A stretch of DNA of 64,000 nt from Dryocosmus kuriphilus (GCA_038277395.1 CM076193.1:72992252-73056251); one strand, 5' to 3'. Shown: positions 1 to 11,953, counted from the stretch's first letter. Numbers and translations are program-made. The notes: generated by a model from the letters alone, not told the origin.

Positions 1-399
1 GGCGTTGACAGAGAGTCAAAAAAATGTTTTTTCCAAGTAGTTAGAAATCGGGATGCTACAACATTGCATGCAATTATTCTGGAAAACGTATTACCCGGTA
101 CACATGTAATAACGGATTGTTGGAAAGAGTATTGTGGGGTAGATCGCATAAATTTTACACACTCTACCGTTAATCACTCTAAAAATTTTATTAATCCGTC
201 GGACAGAAATATACACACGCAGGGCATCGAGTCGCAATGGTCTAAAGTGAAGCGCGATATTCGTATGCGGATCGGTCGAATGGCTGTGGCTAGGACTGAC
301 GACTATTTAATAGAATACATATGGAGAAGCATGCATGGGTCAGTGGAAGAACTTTTCTTAGATATTACATGCGCGCTTCTTTATTTTTATCCACACTAA
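1..399 (+). pseudogene. Merlin-type (ISXO2/IS1016-like) transposase, C-terminal part, cut by the window edge
   Basis: The frame is open from base 1 to the TAA at 397-399, so the start lies outside the window. The protein begins GVDRESKKCFFQVV, has ITDCWKEY in the middle and H-STVNHSKNF followed by HTQGIESQWSKVKR. These are the spaced acidic residues and the HTQ-IE-W block of the DDE transposase shared by bacterial IS1016/ISXO2 and eukaryotic Merlin elements. It would act in the nucleus, cutting and rejoining the ends of its own element. No frameshift is seen in the visible part, but the 5' half is not available and no terminal inverted repeat could be assigned downstream, so whether the copy is intact is unknown. 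The family call is fairly sure; activity is not. Confidence 0.8.
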
Positions 400-1749
400 T
401 GCACTCTAATTAAACTCTTCCTCATATAAAAAAAAAAAAAAAATTGCATGCTTTATTTTCCTGATAAAAAACAAAAAAATTTGCATGATTTATTGACAAG
501 TGGATTAGGCCTACTGGGGAACACCACGTGAAAAAAAAACGCGCCTTCTACTCGACCTCAATGGTGGTGCGGAACAGAGTTCGTAGCATACGTTATTAAA
601 ATATGTAAAATTTAAATGGTGAACTTGATTGAAACGTGCCAACACAACAACATATTACAGTAGCCTCCGGTTGAGCGCCACAGCGTCCCACTGAGCAGCC
701 AGCTCGAGCTCGAGCGCCCAACAATAGGAAGGGTCACTTTACTCGACAGGTATGGCACGGTACCCTGACATCGCTTTAAGCCCCTTTCTTTATTAAAAAA
801 AGCACGTAATATCCTTATATCGAGCTGACCTGTCCCCATGGTTTGAGCGTGGCTGAATTTGAGTCTTTAGTGGGTAACGAAAGTCTTTTTCTACCAGGTC
901 TTTGATCTGGGGCTCAAGGCTGAGTTACCAAACACTAGGCACAAATAGACTGCGTCACGCCCTGAGGTAGGGTCTGGAAGCATAAAATCATTCAGATCCA
1001 ACTTAGCAAAGAGGAAATAGGAATCTTAATCACACTCTCTACCAGGTTTAATTATCTGGGGCTTGTGCGATCTGAATTCTGTTGACCCTAGTAGCGTACA
1101 AAGATTGAATGGGGATGAAGCCCAATTTTGTGCCAATACTGAAAAAAGACCTCTGAGAATCCTAGACGAACCCTCTACCAGGTTCATTATCTGGGGCTTG
1201 TGCGTCCTGAATTCCTTCGAAGTCTGAGTACCAGAAAGATATTGACTCAATTTTTACTCCGCCGTTCACGCTCGAGTCTAGAAGTCCTAAGGTGTAATTA
1301 GACACCCAGAATGGAAATCTAGTCACGAATGATGACTTCAAAACGCTCGATATAAGTAGCTTAAATTTTGTATGTTCACTGCCAGACTAGAAAGTCTGAA
1401 GAATTGTGAACTTTGGCGTAAGAAACTGAGGCGAAATCCTGTCAAAGGCATGGCACTTATTCTTGGCAGGACGAAGCTTCGGTTCTCGTGAACCTCAAGG
1501 AAGAAAGAGAAAAGAGTCCTGGATGCTCTAAGAAAATCAAATAGGGCTTAGGTAAATTGATAGACTACTCGGGAAGTATGAAAAAGTAAGAAGCGCACCG
1601 AAAAGATTGCGTACCTAGAAGATTGAAATTCTGAGAAATAAATGTTTCCCTGATTCCCTCGTTCTAGCGCTCCTGTAAACCTATAATTCCCAAATTCACC
1701 ACAAAAAATAAATTTTTGTTATAAAAAAGGGACAAAAATCTGAACCTCC
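400..1749. other. No gene recognised; oligo-A runs and a degenerate ~140-bp repeat
   Basis: Short A runs near 428-442 and 528-538 follow the transposase fragment. I see no convincing coding sequence on either strand. The only structure is the three-copy repeat listed separately. Confidence 0.5.
889..1300. repeat. Three degenerate ~135-145-bp tandem units
   Basis: The block CTACCAGGTT-ATCTGGGGCT recurs at about 892, 1038 and 1173. It is followed by a CTGA-TTC or CTGAGTACC block. The units are diverged, the first most of all. Their origin is unknown. Confidence 0.6.
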
Positions 1750-2049
1750 ATGAGTAGCCGTAGAGGCAAACTTATTTTCTTTGAGTCGTCTTCCGACGTA
1801 GAGTTGAGAACTACCGAGAATTACATTTGCGAGGAATTTCTAATTAAAAACTATTTTCGTTTCCGAGATCTGCGTCTGAAAAATAGCAGAGAAATCAGAC
1901 TGCGTGTAGATAGCCCACCTATTCTTGTTCCAAGGGTTTCGCTGTTAGTAAAGTTAAATAATCGGGTGGTAAGGGCAAATTTCAACGTTCTACCCGACCT
2001 CGATCCGGTTTGTGTAATTGGACTCGAATTGTTGGACAGAACCCATTAA
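1750..2049 (+). pseudogene. Possible retropepsin-like fragment of an LTR retrotransposon
   Basis: A 99-codon ATG-initiated frame. Its C-terminal third, VKLNNRVVRANFNVLPDL followed by VIGLELLDRTH, has the shape of the second half of a gag-pol aspartic protease: beta strands, then an I-L-G-x-D/E-L-L block. The catalytic D-T/S-G triad is not present in this frame, so at best this is half of a protease domain. No neighbouring RT or integrase is seen. An unrelated short ORF remains possible. Confidence 0.3.
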
Positions 2050-2340
2050 AAGCAAATCAGAACAAAATCTTAAGCAATTTTCAATATTGCTGGAGAAATC
2101 TGAAATGCGACATCATTATTAAAATCATTCACAAAATAATTAATTTTCCATCAAAATTAAGCTCAGTAAAAGGTGGGACTCTCTAAATGGACAAATGCAC
2201 GTAGTTTCGAAACTCAACCGAGGTAAATCTCAACTCAGCGCGGGCACACGACTCTAATATAGAATAATAAATGGGCTCAAATGACCCCCAAACATTAAAT
2301 AACGTTACACATTCTTAAAAAAACTCAATACAAACATTTC

Positions 2341-3086
2341 ATGCTTTCTTTTGTAGCCTGTCGTATTATGTGCATCGACAATATCGCGACTTTGAAAATT
2401 GATTATGTTAAAAATCTTTTTAAAACATTTATGAAGTTGATGCCTTCTTTTTATGGCCCTGATTCCCAAGTCATGAATATTCACAATTTAATTCATATAA
2501 CTGATAATGTTCGACAAATGAATTCATCTTTAACAAAATTTTCCGCTTACGAATTCAAAAGTTCTTTGGGTTTTTTGAAAAAATTGATAAAATCATCGAC
2601 AAACCGATTGCACAAATCGAACGAAAATTGCATATTTTGCAGACTTCTTCATCTTCTTCAGTTAGATCTCGTTTTCCGTTTGTCTTCTCAGTTGAAGCGA
2701 TAAGTGAAGAAGTAATGGGTTCTATGTTTTATGAAACAAAAGATGAAATTTCTTATAAAAGCGTCAAATTTGATGGACTTGAAATTTCAACGAAACATTC
2801 AGACAATGTTGTTCTAACAAAAACTAAAAAGATTTTAGTTATTACAACAATTTACGCAATTTTGAGGGAGAGGGTTGCGAAAAAAGATATCATACTCAAA
2901 GGACATTCATTCACTAATGCTGAGGATCTATTCAAGTACCCAACATCTTCAAAAGGAGTTGATATTTTTCGCTTAGGTACACGAAAGCCTTCGTCATCAT
3001 CTGTAGTAGCTGAAGATGTTAATACCAAATGTATCATTACCAGTTTTAAAAATAAGACCGTAGCTATTAGTTTACTTCATTGTTGA
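2341..3086 (+). pseudogene. CACTA-like (DUF4218-type) transposon-associated protein, C-terminal part, frameshifted
   Basis: Two overlapping frames give one protein. The first (2341 to about 2600) contains YGPDSQVMNIHNLIHITDNV, then a FSAYEFKSSLGFLKKLI block. The second, from about 2590 to the stop at 3086, continues with DKPIAQIERKLHILQ. This order (Y-G, N-x-H-x-L-x-H, F-x-A-x-x-F-x-x-x-L-x-x-L-K, then Q-x-x-R) is the pattern of the DUF4218-like region found behind CACTA/En-Spm transposases and related arthropod proteins. A single frameshift near 2590-2600 separates the halves. The tail is Ser/Thr-rich and not conserved to my eye. Neither terminus nor inverted repeats were found, so this is a relic. 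Confidence 0.5.
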
Positions 3087-3108
3087 AACTTGTATATATC
3101 AATGTATA

Positions 3109-3133
3109 CATATATATATATATATATATATAC
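3109..3133. repeat. (TA)n microsatellite
   Basis: An uninterrupted run of TA dinucleotides directly behind the preceding pseudogene. Confidence 0.9.
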
Positions 3134-3334
3134 ATATAAAATTTAAAGATCCTTTAATAATGCATTTCCAAATTCTTTCTCGCTGCTATAATTTAATCTT
3201 AATATATACAACTGAGAAATACGATTGAATTACAATGCAAACACTTTAATCGTTTTTAATCGTAAACCAAAATGCTGGGTTAACAAATGAAAATAAATTG
3301 CATAATTTTTGGTGTAATTCAATTTTATTTTTCC

Positions 3335-3530
3335 GGTACTGGCCCAGCAATGGCGATCGACGTTCGGATAACAGTACCGGAACAATATTGGTATCCAGTA
3401 CTGGCACAGCGTTGGCAATCGACGTTCGGGTACAGTACCGAAACAACATTGGTATCGGGTACTGGCACAGCGTTGGCGATCGACGGTCGAGTGACAGTGT
3501 TGCATCAGTACTGGACCGGTCGTCACCGTT
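3335..3530. repeat. ~62-bp tandem repeat, three copies, GC-richer than its surroundings
   Basis: GGTACTGGC-CAGCG/ATTGGCGATCGACG recurs at about 3334, 3396 and 3457. Each unit holds both CAGTACCG and CGGTACTG, so single strands can fold into short hairpins. Overlapping ORFs on both strands here follow from the repeat and are not genes. Confidence 0.8.
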
Positions 3531-3599
3531 GTCAAAGCACATATTTTTCTGCGTGGGGGATTATTATGAAGACCGGTGCTTGAAGGTTGTGCATCAAGT

Positions 3600-4369
3600 A
3601 TAGGTTAAGAAGGCTCTGTGCTTTTCTCACCTCCATTTTTCTTCGAAGCACACGGTACTGCGTTAAACTTTCCATGGGCTCTAATTTTTATTATCTCGTG
3701 AAAACCTACGAAAGCGTGGATTTTTAATACTTTCATCAATTGGAGAGAAGTACTTATTCTTACAGTCGCGAAATTTGCATGACCACTTTACTTTCCGCTT
3801 CGGAGGAGACATTATGAAAAACTAACGCCAGCGATCGGTTTGTTTTGAGTAAAAACTTACGAGTACAAACTTATTAGAATAAACTTATCGCGGCTTTACT
3901 GCAAAAGTGACATAACTCGAAATGGATCCTTTTTGGAGTTTTTAGTGGAATAAGAAAGCTCTTGTTGAGCTCCATCAATTGGTAAAAGGACAGATCTTAA
4001 ATTCCAATGGCTGAAATATACCAAGTGAAAATTTAAACCAAATCTGAGCCGCTGCGATAACGTTTCCAAGTTTGAAAAGCGTCTCTCAGAAAATTGGGAA
4101 TTTCGAGATGTGCAACTGTTCTAGAAAAGCGGCGTTATTACTACAATATCGCAGCATTAGTAGTCACATATTTTTGCACCTTCTTTGGTTTCAGTTACAC
4201 CTTATAGCTATTAACTTAATATCACAGCTATGTCATATATATGTCATATCAGTCTCTTTTTCTATAAAAATATCCATAATAGCGTCCACAGATTCTGCGA
4301 TCATCCAGGCTTCATTAGGCACACGTGCTGATAATAAGAGAAATTTTTTATTTTATACAGAGTTCATAT
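3600..4369. other. No gene recognised
   Basis: AT-rich sequence without a convincing reading frame. Parts near 4040-4100 (CGATAACGTTTCCAAG) recall the tandem repeat that follows. Confidence 0.4.
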
Positions 4370-4845
4370 TGAAAAGAGAATTGTTCGTCTCAAAAAAATC
4401 TACAAATTTTGTCTTAACTGTTTTTTAATAAAATGCACGGCTTTTGTTTTCATCAAGAAAACGTTATTAAAAATTAAATGATGTGGTTTCCGGTCAAAAT
4501 ATTCAAGATACTTGAAAAGTGAGTATTGACAAAGTTGTTCAACTCAGAAAAGTCTACAAATTTTGTTTTAACCATTTTTTGATAAAATGCACGGTTTTCG
4601 TTTTAATCGAGAAAACATTATCAGAATAAAAAATTCGAGTTTTCCGCCAAACTATGCAAGATACGAAAAATTTATACGGAACGAAGTTGTTCACCTTAAA
4701 AGGATCTACGAATTTGCTTTCTATCCTTTTTTTATGGAGACGCACAGTTCTTGAGTTATTTCTGCAACATGTTATTAAATATAAAGAAAACCACTTTTCA
4801 GAAAAAACTATGCAAGATATGAGAAAATATTAAGGAGCAGAATTG
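4370..4845. repeat. ~155-bp tandem repeat, three diverged copies
   Basis: The string GTTCA/GTC..C..AAAA.TCTACAAATTTTG, followed by ATAAAATGCACGG, then a GAGAAAAC-TTAT block and CTATGCAAGATA, is repeated in the same order about 155 bp apart, starting near 4385, 4537 and 4689. It looks like satellite-type DNA or the subterminal repeat of a transposon. Confidence 0.6.
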
Positions 4846-6322
4846 TGTACACAAAACAAATTTAGTAATCTACAATGGATTGAAAGAAATGAATTGTCGA
4901 ACGCCTTAAGTAAGATAATTTTTTTTATAATTTTTAATTTAATTTAATTTTTTATTAATTTATTAATTTACGAACTCAAAGTATTTTCTCTCTCATTAAC
5001 AAATTTCAATTAGAATGCTGTTTCTTCCTAAAATATTTTTAAGTATTTAAGTTATTTTTGCACGTTATTTCGAGTATAATATGACAGCGAAGATAACTCA
5101 ATCTGAAAAGCCTTTCCTCTATTTCCTTGAAATAAAAAAGTATTCTCCTCAGATGCGACCTTAAATGTAGAAGAAACTATAATATATGAAAAAAATGAAA
5201 TAGGAAGATGCAAAATTATATTTTCGAAATTCCAAGACAGTACGATTTAATTTTGCGAATTTATATTCCCTTTACAATTATATACTTTGTTCGTAATTAA
5301 GTTATAATCTTATACGAGTAATTTTGAAAAACATATTGAAATTCTTTGACTTTGTGGCTTTAAAAAAAATCGCCTTCATTTATGACATACAGAATTCCTA
5401 CATTTTTTCCCCGAACCCGGATAGAAACATCTTTTAAATATTTAAATTGCATCCCATGCGAAAGGAAAAATTTGGTTGATCAGTGAAAGGCAAGTAAAAT
5501 AATACTTACTCGAATAACTCTTGAAATACGAGACGCTGTGCATTCGAAGACACAAACCAAGCCACAAACAAAAGCAACGGAATTTGTCCAAGTTGTGTTG
5601 GAAATAGAGAAACTGAAGATTTTCGGTATCGAAAGTTCCAAGAACTAATGTTTCCTCAAGTTCTGACATTGAAAACAATCAAGCGAAATCCAAAACTTAT
5701 CCAAGCATGGTTTGTTCCATTTAAAAACCGGAGATCGTTCATCTTCAAATGAATAATTCAGCCGGTCCCAAAAAGGGGATTGCAGATCTATGAAACTATT
5801 AATTTACGAAATTTGAGTAACTCCAAAAAAAAATTCAAAATTTTTAGGTTAATTTTCCAAAATGATTCTTATTACCAAAATTTACGTCATGAAATAGGTT
5901 TTTTGACAAATAATTCTACAATTTTCGAATCGAGCGGGAAATACGTTACATAAACTCCAACCTATTGTCACACGCGTTTTTTGAGATGGAATGTTTTCAA
6001 AATTCTAAAAAAAAACCAAAAAGTAGAAAATGGATTTTACTTACCTCCCAATTGGTGTCTTTCAACTCTTTCATGATTAAACTCGAAATTTCAAAACCCC
6101 TTGACGCCAAAAAGTGTGGAGAGAGGTTATATGTTCGCGCAAACTTACAACAATTTTGCGAAGCAGGACAACGAGGAAACTTACGGTGTTCAGCATGTGG
6201 CAGATTCGGCGCATATCACAGAACCCGTTCAAAATTTTCTTTTTTGTGTAAATCCTGAAACTATTTTGAGACCAAGAACCCAAGAAGACCAAGAACATAA
6301 ACGTGGATATGTATGCTAACAG
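4846..6322. other. No gene established; AT-rich, one weak spliced-exon candidate on the minus strand
   Basis: Mostly simple AT-rich sequence. A strong-looking minus-strand donor (GAGGTAAGTA at about 6050-6040) and an acceptor 40 nt downstream are discussed as a weak finding. Short ORFs on both strands have no recognisable motifs. Confidence 0.35.
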
Positions 6323-6330
6323 CAAAGATA

Positions 6331-7684
6331 CAGTGATCCCATATTTGAAACGGGATGCCCTCGCACACAAAGAAAGCTCTATGCCCGTGTGAAAAGAGTG
6401 GTGGTAACTTCTCCTCTTCTGAATATGAAAACACGAAGGCGCACGATTGCCAGTCGGGAACATTCAGCGGTTTCTATTTATATCTCGCCGAGAAAGAAAA
6501 TAAGAAATTGAGGAAATAAGAGATTAGAGGTTTTGCCTTTCGCGCGACTTTCATTTCTTGTATGAGTGGATTCTGAGGTTACGTTTTTCAGGTGTTTATA
6601 ATAGTGATAATTTACACTAATATATACATATATATTATACACACACACACACACACACACAACACATATATATATATATATATATATGTACTCTGTCGAA
6701 AAGTTATTCACACTTCTTAAATTTTTTTTAAAACTATTGATATATAAATATTTCCAGATAGATTTATAACATAAATATTTATCTATCTAGACAATTTTTT
6801 AATAATACATGTTCTTATCAGTAAAATGCATGTCGTCTTATATCCCTTGAAAGACAGCATATAATTGAAAGTACAGAAGTTCCATGATCCACAATGAAAA
6901 ACTGAACCTACATAAAAAGTAATTATATATATATTTTTTATTATTTTATATTATATTTATATTTATTATTTTATGTATGTATATATGTTATATATATATA
7001 TATATATATAATATTTGGTTACCTTTTTGTCAAATGTCATAACTTATTACACTTTGTTTCTTCCTTCGTGTAACAACGGTAATTTAGATTTTCTTTTAAT
7101 AATTCTCTTTTACAGTACCTAATAATATAGTGACATGATATGAATTGAAAAAAGTTAAACCCAATTTTCAAACAATAATATATATTTATGAAGAGTTTTC
7201 CTAATATTTGACTTAATTATTTAATTATCTTATTCAACTACTGACCAAGAAAGGTATAAAACTTTAATTTAAACGTCATTAAGTAACCTCGAAATTAAAT
7301 GTAGGTAAAATAACATATTTGTTTGTACAATATATATATATATATATATATATTATTAATTAAATTTATATTTATTAATATAACCATATTAATATAACCA
7401 TAAACAGCGTTTTTGTACAATAAACAGATTTAAATTTTCGCGCGTCAACTGCGATTAGGATCGTCAAAGGTTCCCGACTGGCAATCGTGCGCCTTCGTGT
7501 TTTTATATTCTCCTCTTCTGAATATGAAAACACGAAGGCGCACGATAGCCAGTCGGGAACCTTCGACGATCGTAATCGCAGTTGACGCGCGAAAATTTAA
7601 ATCTGTTTATTGTACAAAACCACTGTTTATGGTTATATTAATATGGTTATATTAATAAATATAAATTTAATTAATAATATATAA

Positions 7685-7739
<55 letters not shown>

Positions 7740-7934
7740 ACAAACCAATATGTTATTTTACCTACATTTAAGTTCGAGGTTACTTAATGACGTTTGAATT
7801 AAAGTTTTATACCTTTCTTGGTCAGTAATTGAATAAAATAAGTAAATAATTAAGTCAAATATTAGGAAAACTCTTTATAAATATATATTATTGTTTGAAA
7901 AATGTTTAACTTTTTTAAATTCATATCATGTCAC

Positions 7935-7972
<38 letters not shown>

Positions 7973-8590
7973 CATATATACATACATAAAAAATAAATAT
8001 AAATATAATATAAAAATAATAAAATATATATAATTACTTTTTATGTAGGTTCAGTTTTTCATTGTGGATCATGGAACTTCTGTACTTTAAATTATATGCT
8101 GTCTTTCAAGGAAAATAAGACAGCATGCATTTTACCGATAAGAACATGTATTATTAAAAAATTTGTTTGGATAGATAAATATTTATGTTATAAATCTATC
8201 TGGAAATATTTATATATCAATAGTTTTTAAAAAAATTTAAGAAGTGTGAATAACTTTTCGACAGAGTACATATATATACACATATGTATGTATGTATACA
8301 TTAGTGTAAATTATTTCTATTATAAACACCTGAAAAACGAAACCTCAAAATCCACTCATACAAGAAATTAAAATCGCGCGAAAGGCAAAACCTCTAATCT
8401 CTTATTTCTTCAATTTCTTATTTTCTTTCTCGGCGAGATATAAATCGAAATCGCCGAAGGTTCCCGACTGGCGACCGTGTGCTTTCGTGTTTTCATATTC
8501 AGAAGAGGAGAAGTTACCACCACTCTTTTCACCCGGGCATAGAGCTTTCTTTGTTTGCGAGGGCATCTCGTTTCAAATATGGGATCACTG
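6331..8590. mobile_element. 2,260-bp palindromic (fold-back) non-autonomous element with hAT-like ends
   Basis: The left end CAGTGATCCCATATTTGAAA and the right end TTTCAAATATGGGATCACTG are inverted copies. The 8 bp CAAAGATA lies immediately outside both ends (6323-6330 and 8591-8598). CAG...CTG ends with an 8-bp duplication are the signature of hAT superfamily elements. Pairing continues inward through the whole element to a centre at about 7510/7511; the arms are about 1,180 and 1,080 nt. A ~50-bp module (TCTTCTGAATATGAAAACAC and onward) occurs four times: 6411-6461 (+), 7470-7510 (-), 7511-7561 (+) and 8460-8512 (-). Each half is therefore itself bounded by inverted modules. AT and AC microsatellites within the arms account for the length difference. 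There is no coding capacity, so mobilisation would need a transposase supplied from elsewhere. Confidence 0.9.
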
Positions 8591-8598
8591 CAAAGATA

Positions 8599-9600
8599 TT
8601 ATATTCATAGATGCGGTAAGAGATTAGTTGGGTGCTGCTAAAGTTAGACGTCGCTGTATAGTCAAAAAGCAGCAGTTCCCCCGCCAAGCTCTTCCACCCG
8701 TAAAGATATCCATAAGCAATTAGCGCGGTTTCAAATATAATATTTGAAATTGATATTTTGCTGAAAATTAGAAATTTGTTATGAGTATTTCGTATTACAT
8801 TATGATGTTATTTTGTTAATGTTATAGTTTATCATGAATATTTCACGAAGAATAAAATTTTGTTTCAATAAAACATTTTTTTTTTTAATGAAAAGTAAAT
8901 ATAATTGTCAAACCTTTTTACGTATAATATATAAAACATTGTTAATTCACTTAAAAATTATTTAATAATATTTATATAATAAGTGTAAGATACATAATAT
9001 TATTAACTGTTGCATTTTATGTTTTATATATAATTACGTTTGCACGTTAGGCCACCTTCCCTTGTAGCTTTATTAATTAATTTTGTTTTAAATTTAAAAT
9101 TGTTAAGTTAAAAATTGAGACTACTACGGGAGTTTGCGGTATAACACATTTCATACCGACTTCTAAGTCATAGTATTTTTTATTTTTTCAATACCTGTTC
9201 TATGAAATGAAAATAGATGAAAGCAGGTAATTGTAGGTTTTTTCTAATTTTCTAATTGTAAATATTTAGAACTTTTTTCCTTGGTAATGCAAAAAATAAA
9301 ATGCGTTTGAGCAAAGATATTTTGAGTTTGAAAGCAAAGTCGATGAGCTATAATTACTTAGAAATTATTATTTTTTGCCCAGAATTCTTATAAATCTTAA
9401 TCTTATCATTACAAAATCCTTATTAATATTGAAATTTTTTTAAATTTATAAATACGAAATATTTACTGCTGAGCCTACATCTTTATAAAGAGAAAATACC
9501 TAATTGGCGAAAAAATGCGAAAAAAACGAATAACCCGCTCTCGCAAAACGAAACAATCGCGTTATTCTGCATTGTCAACGACAGCAGATATATAGTACAG
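8599..9600. other. No gene recognised
   Basis: AT-rich DNA with T and A runs. No motif-bearing frame on either strand. Confidence 0.4.
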
Positions 9601-9614
9601 TAGCCATGCAACGG

Positions 9615-9642
9615 TTATAAAAAGGCAAAAATAAGTCATTAT
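9615..9642 (+). promoter_or_regulatory. Candidate TATA box and initiator of the THAP gene relic
   Basis: GTTATAAAAAGGC at about 9614-9626 is a good TATA box. The arthropod initiator-like TCATTA lies roughly 20-25 bp downstream. The THAP start codon follows at 9676. The spacing fits a core promoter, but this is inferred from sequence only. Confidence 0.4.
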
Positions 9643-9675
9643 AGCCATTTTTTAAGTGCAAAAACGTGAGTAAAA

Positions 9676-9808
9676 ATGTCAAAAGTGTCATCAGTGAATC
9701 GCTGCGCATACAAGGGACGTACAAAAATCAGAACTGATGATGGCGTGATCCTCTTCTGGTTTCCAAAGAAAAGCGACCCGAGATTTGAGGAGTGATGCGA
9801 TCATGCCG
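9676..9808 (+). pseudogene. THAP-domain first exon with an in-frame stop
   Basis: From the ATG the frame reads a Cys at residue 10, then CAYKGRTKIRTDDGVILFWF, PKKSDPRFEE, a TGA at 9793-9795 (codon 40), then CDHAG, and it meets a splice donor G|GTAAGT at 9808/9809. The FP-K-P-R and following C..H.G spacing is that of the THAP zinc-binding, DNA-binding domain used by P-element transposases and many host regulators. Codon 40 falls where THAP domains have the invariant Trp, so TGG to TGA is the simplest explanation. Codon 15 is Arg where the second zinc Cys is expected (CGT for TGT). Both losses argue for a pseudogene. No downstream exon was found before the mariner element at 10,319. It could be the 5' end of a dead P-like or other THAP transposon. 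Confidence 0.6.
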
Positions 9809-9809
9809 G

Positions 9810-10318
9810 TAAGTTCTTTTACATTGTTATTATTTTTGCTAAATTCTAAGTATTAAAGACCTATATTTTTTTATAAAGTGTGATTTATATATGCCTTTTC
9901 GAATGTACATATGTGAAATTGTTTGTGGTCAGACAAAATAAAAATAAACGCAATATGATTTATTAATTTCTTCAAAATACCGCAGTATATTTTCTAAATG
10001 AGTAATCGATTAATACTTGCTATTTATTTGAAATAATTTTCATAAAGTGTCAAGAAAAACGTCTTAACGTATTAACATAGAAATATTTACGTTTGCATGG
10101 ACATCAATATTTGAAAAGAGAATTGTTATCAATCGATCTTAATGTTTATTTGTACCTGTTTATGCCCAATTCGCATTTTAAAGAATTCATTCTTTTTTTT
10201 TTAACACAATACATTAAATTTATCGTAGGAAGTTTTTATAAATATTTATTTCATGCATTATTTAGTTTTTTTTATATGAAAGAGGAAGTTTTGTAGAGAA
10301 AGAGAATATAATATTATA
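9810..10318. other. AT-rich sequence after the THAP donor; no second exon found
   Basis: A short ORF at 10,093-10,296 is low-complexity and shows no motif. The sequence ends at the TA target site of the mariner element. Confidence 0.4.
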
Positions 10319-11260
10319 CGAGGGCCTACCCAAAAGAAACCGAACTGATGTTGTGGGGAGCGGAGTTGTTGTAGTACCCGGGTTTTTGCCGGTAGATGCG
10401 TGTAGAGGCACTTTTCACCAGTTAGTATGCCAACTGCTATCACTGTGTAAGGTTGCATTTGGTGTGTGTAATTTTTTTTGTGACTGTTGCTTTGCGCGCT
10501 CGTCGTTTTTTGTGATGGTTGATTTTCGTGATCAGCGTGCCAACGTGAGGCTTTGCTTCCTGCTCGGGAAAACGGGCACAGAAACTCTTCAAATGTTAAA
10601 AACGGCCTACAAGGATGATGCTATGGGAAAAACTCAAGTGTTCGAGTGGTTTTCTCGTTTTAAAAGTGGGGAAATGTCAATTGACGATCAACCTCGCTCT
10701 GGACGTCCTTCGACGGCCCGAACCGACGAAAATGTTGAAAAAATTCGTGAAATCATCCTGGAAGATCGACGAAGGACCATCGAAGAAGTTAATCAGGCAT
10801 TTTACCTGGAAGTCTTGAAAAGATTGCGCAACAGTTTACGACTGAAAAGGCCTGATTTGTGGCAGTCGGGGGACTGGTTTTTCCACCACGACAACGCCCC
10901 TGCTCACACAGCTTTTTCTGTGCGCCGATTTTTGACCAAAAATAGCATGGCCACTATTCCTCACCCACCCTATTCACCCGATTTAGCCCCCTGTGACTTT
11001 TTTTTATTCCCCGAATGAAAAGGGACATGAAAGGAAAGCGTTTTGCGGACGTAGCTGAAGTGAAGGAAAAAACGACGGAGGCGCTGTCAGGCATCACAAA
11101 AGAGGAATTTAAAAAATGTTTCGAACAATGGAATAAAAGATTAGATAAGTGTATTGTCTCCAATGGAGAGTACTTTGAAGGAGATTAAATGTTTTTTGTA
11201 GAAAAATCAAAATAATAACTTTGTACAAAAGTAGTTCGGTTTCTTTTGGGTAGGCCCTCG
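10319..11260 (+). mobile_element. Mariner element, 942 bp, internally deleted, with perfect 28-bp terminal inverted repeats
   Basis: The left end CGAGGGCCTACCCAAAAGAA (and 8 more bases) is repeated exactly, inverted, at 11,233-11,260. A TA dinucleotide flanks each side (10,317-10,318 and 11,261-11,262), the usual mariner target duplication. The element is about 350 bp shorter than a typical mariner because the middle of the transposase gene is missing. The intact ends mean it could be mobilised if a matching transposase existed in the genome. Confidence 0.95.
10515..11188 (+). pseudogene. Mariner transposase, deleted and frameshifted
   Basis: The ATG at 10,515 starts the N-terminal paired-type helix-turn-helix region (LGKTGTETLQMLKTAYKDDA, VFEWFSRFKSGEMSIDD, then RSGRPSTARTDENV). 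After RRTIEEV the sequence jumps in frame to NQAFYLEVLKRLR, removing the segment that normally carries the first catalytic Asp. The second Asp survives in HHDNAPAHTA, and the third in YSPDLAPCDFFLFP. Directly after FLFP a frameshift at about 11,015 moves the C-terminal part, which ends FEQWNKRLDKC then NGEYFEGD and a TAA at 11,186-11,188, into another frame. It cannot make a working DDD enzyme. The N-terminal half could still make a DNA-binding fragment, which is speculation. Confidence 0.92.
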
Positions 11261-11262
11261 TA

Positions 11263-11953
<691 letters not shown>

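Noticed and set aside
4370..4845. Regularly spaced repeats, considered as CRISPR-like
   Set aside because: Units are adjacent and diverged, with no unique spacers, in eukaryotic DNA.
5965..6463. Overlapping frames on both strands left of the palindrome
   Set aside because: Part lies inside the palindromic element, and none shows motifs or supports the others.
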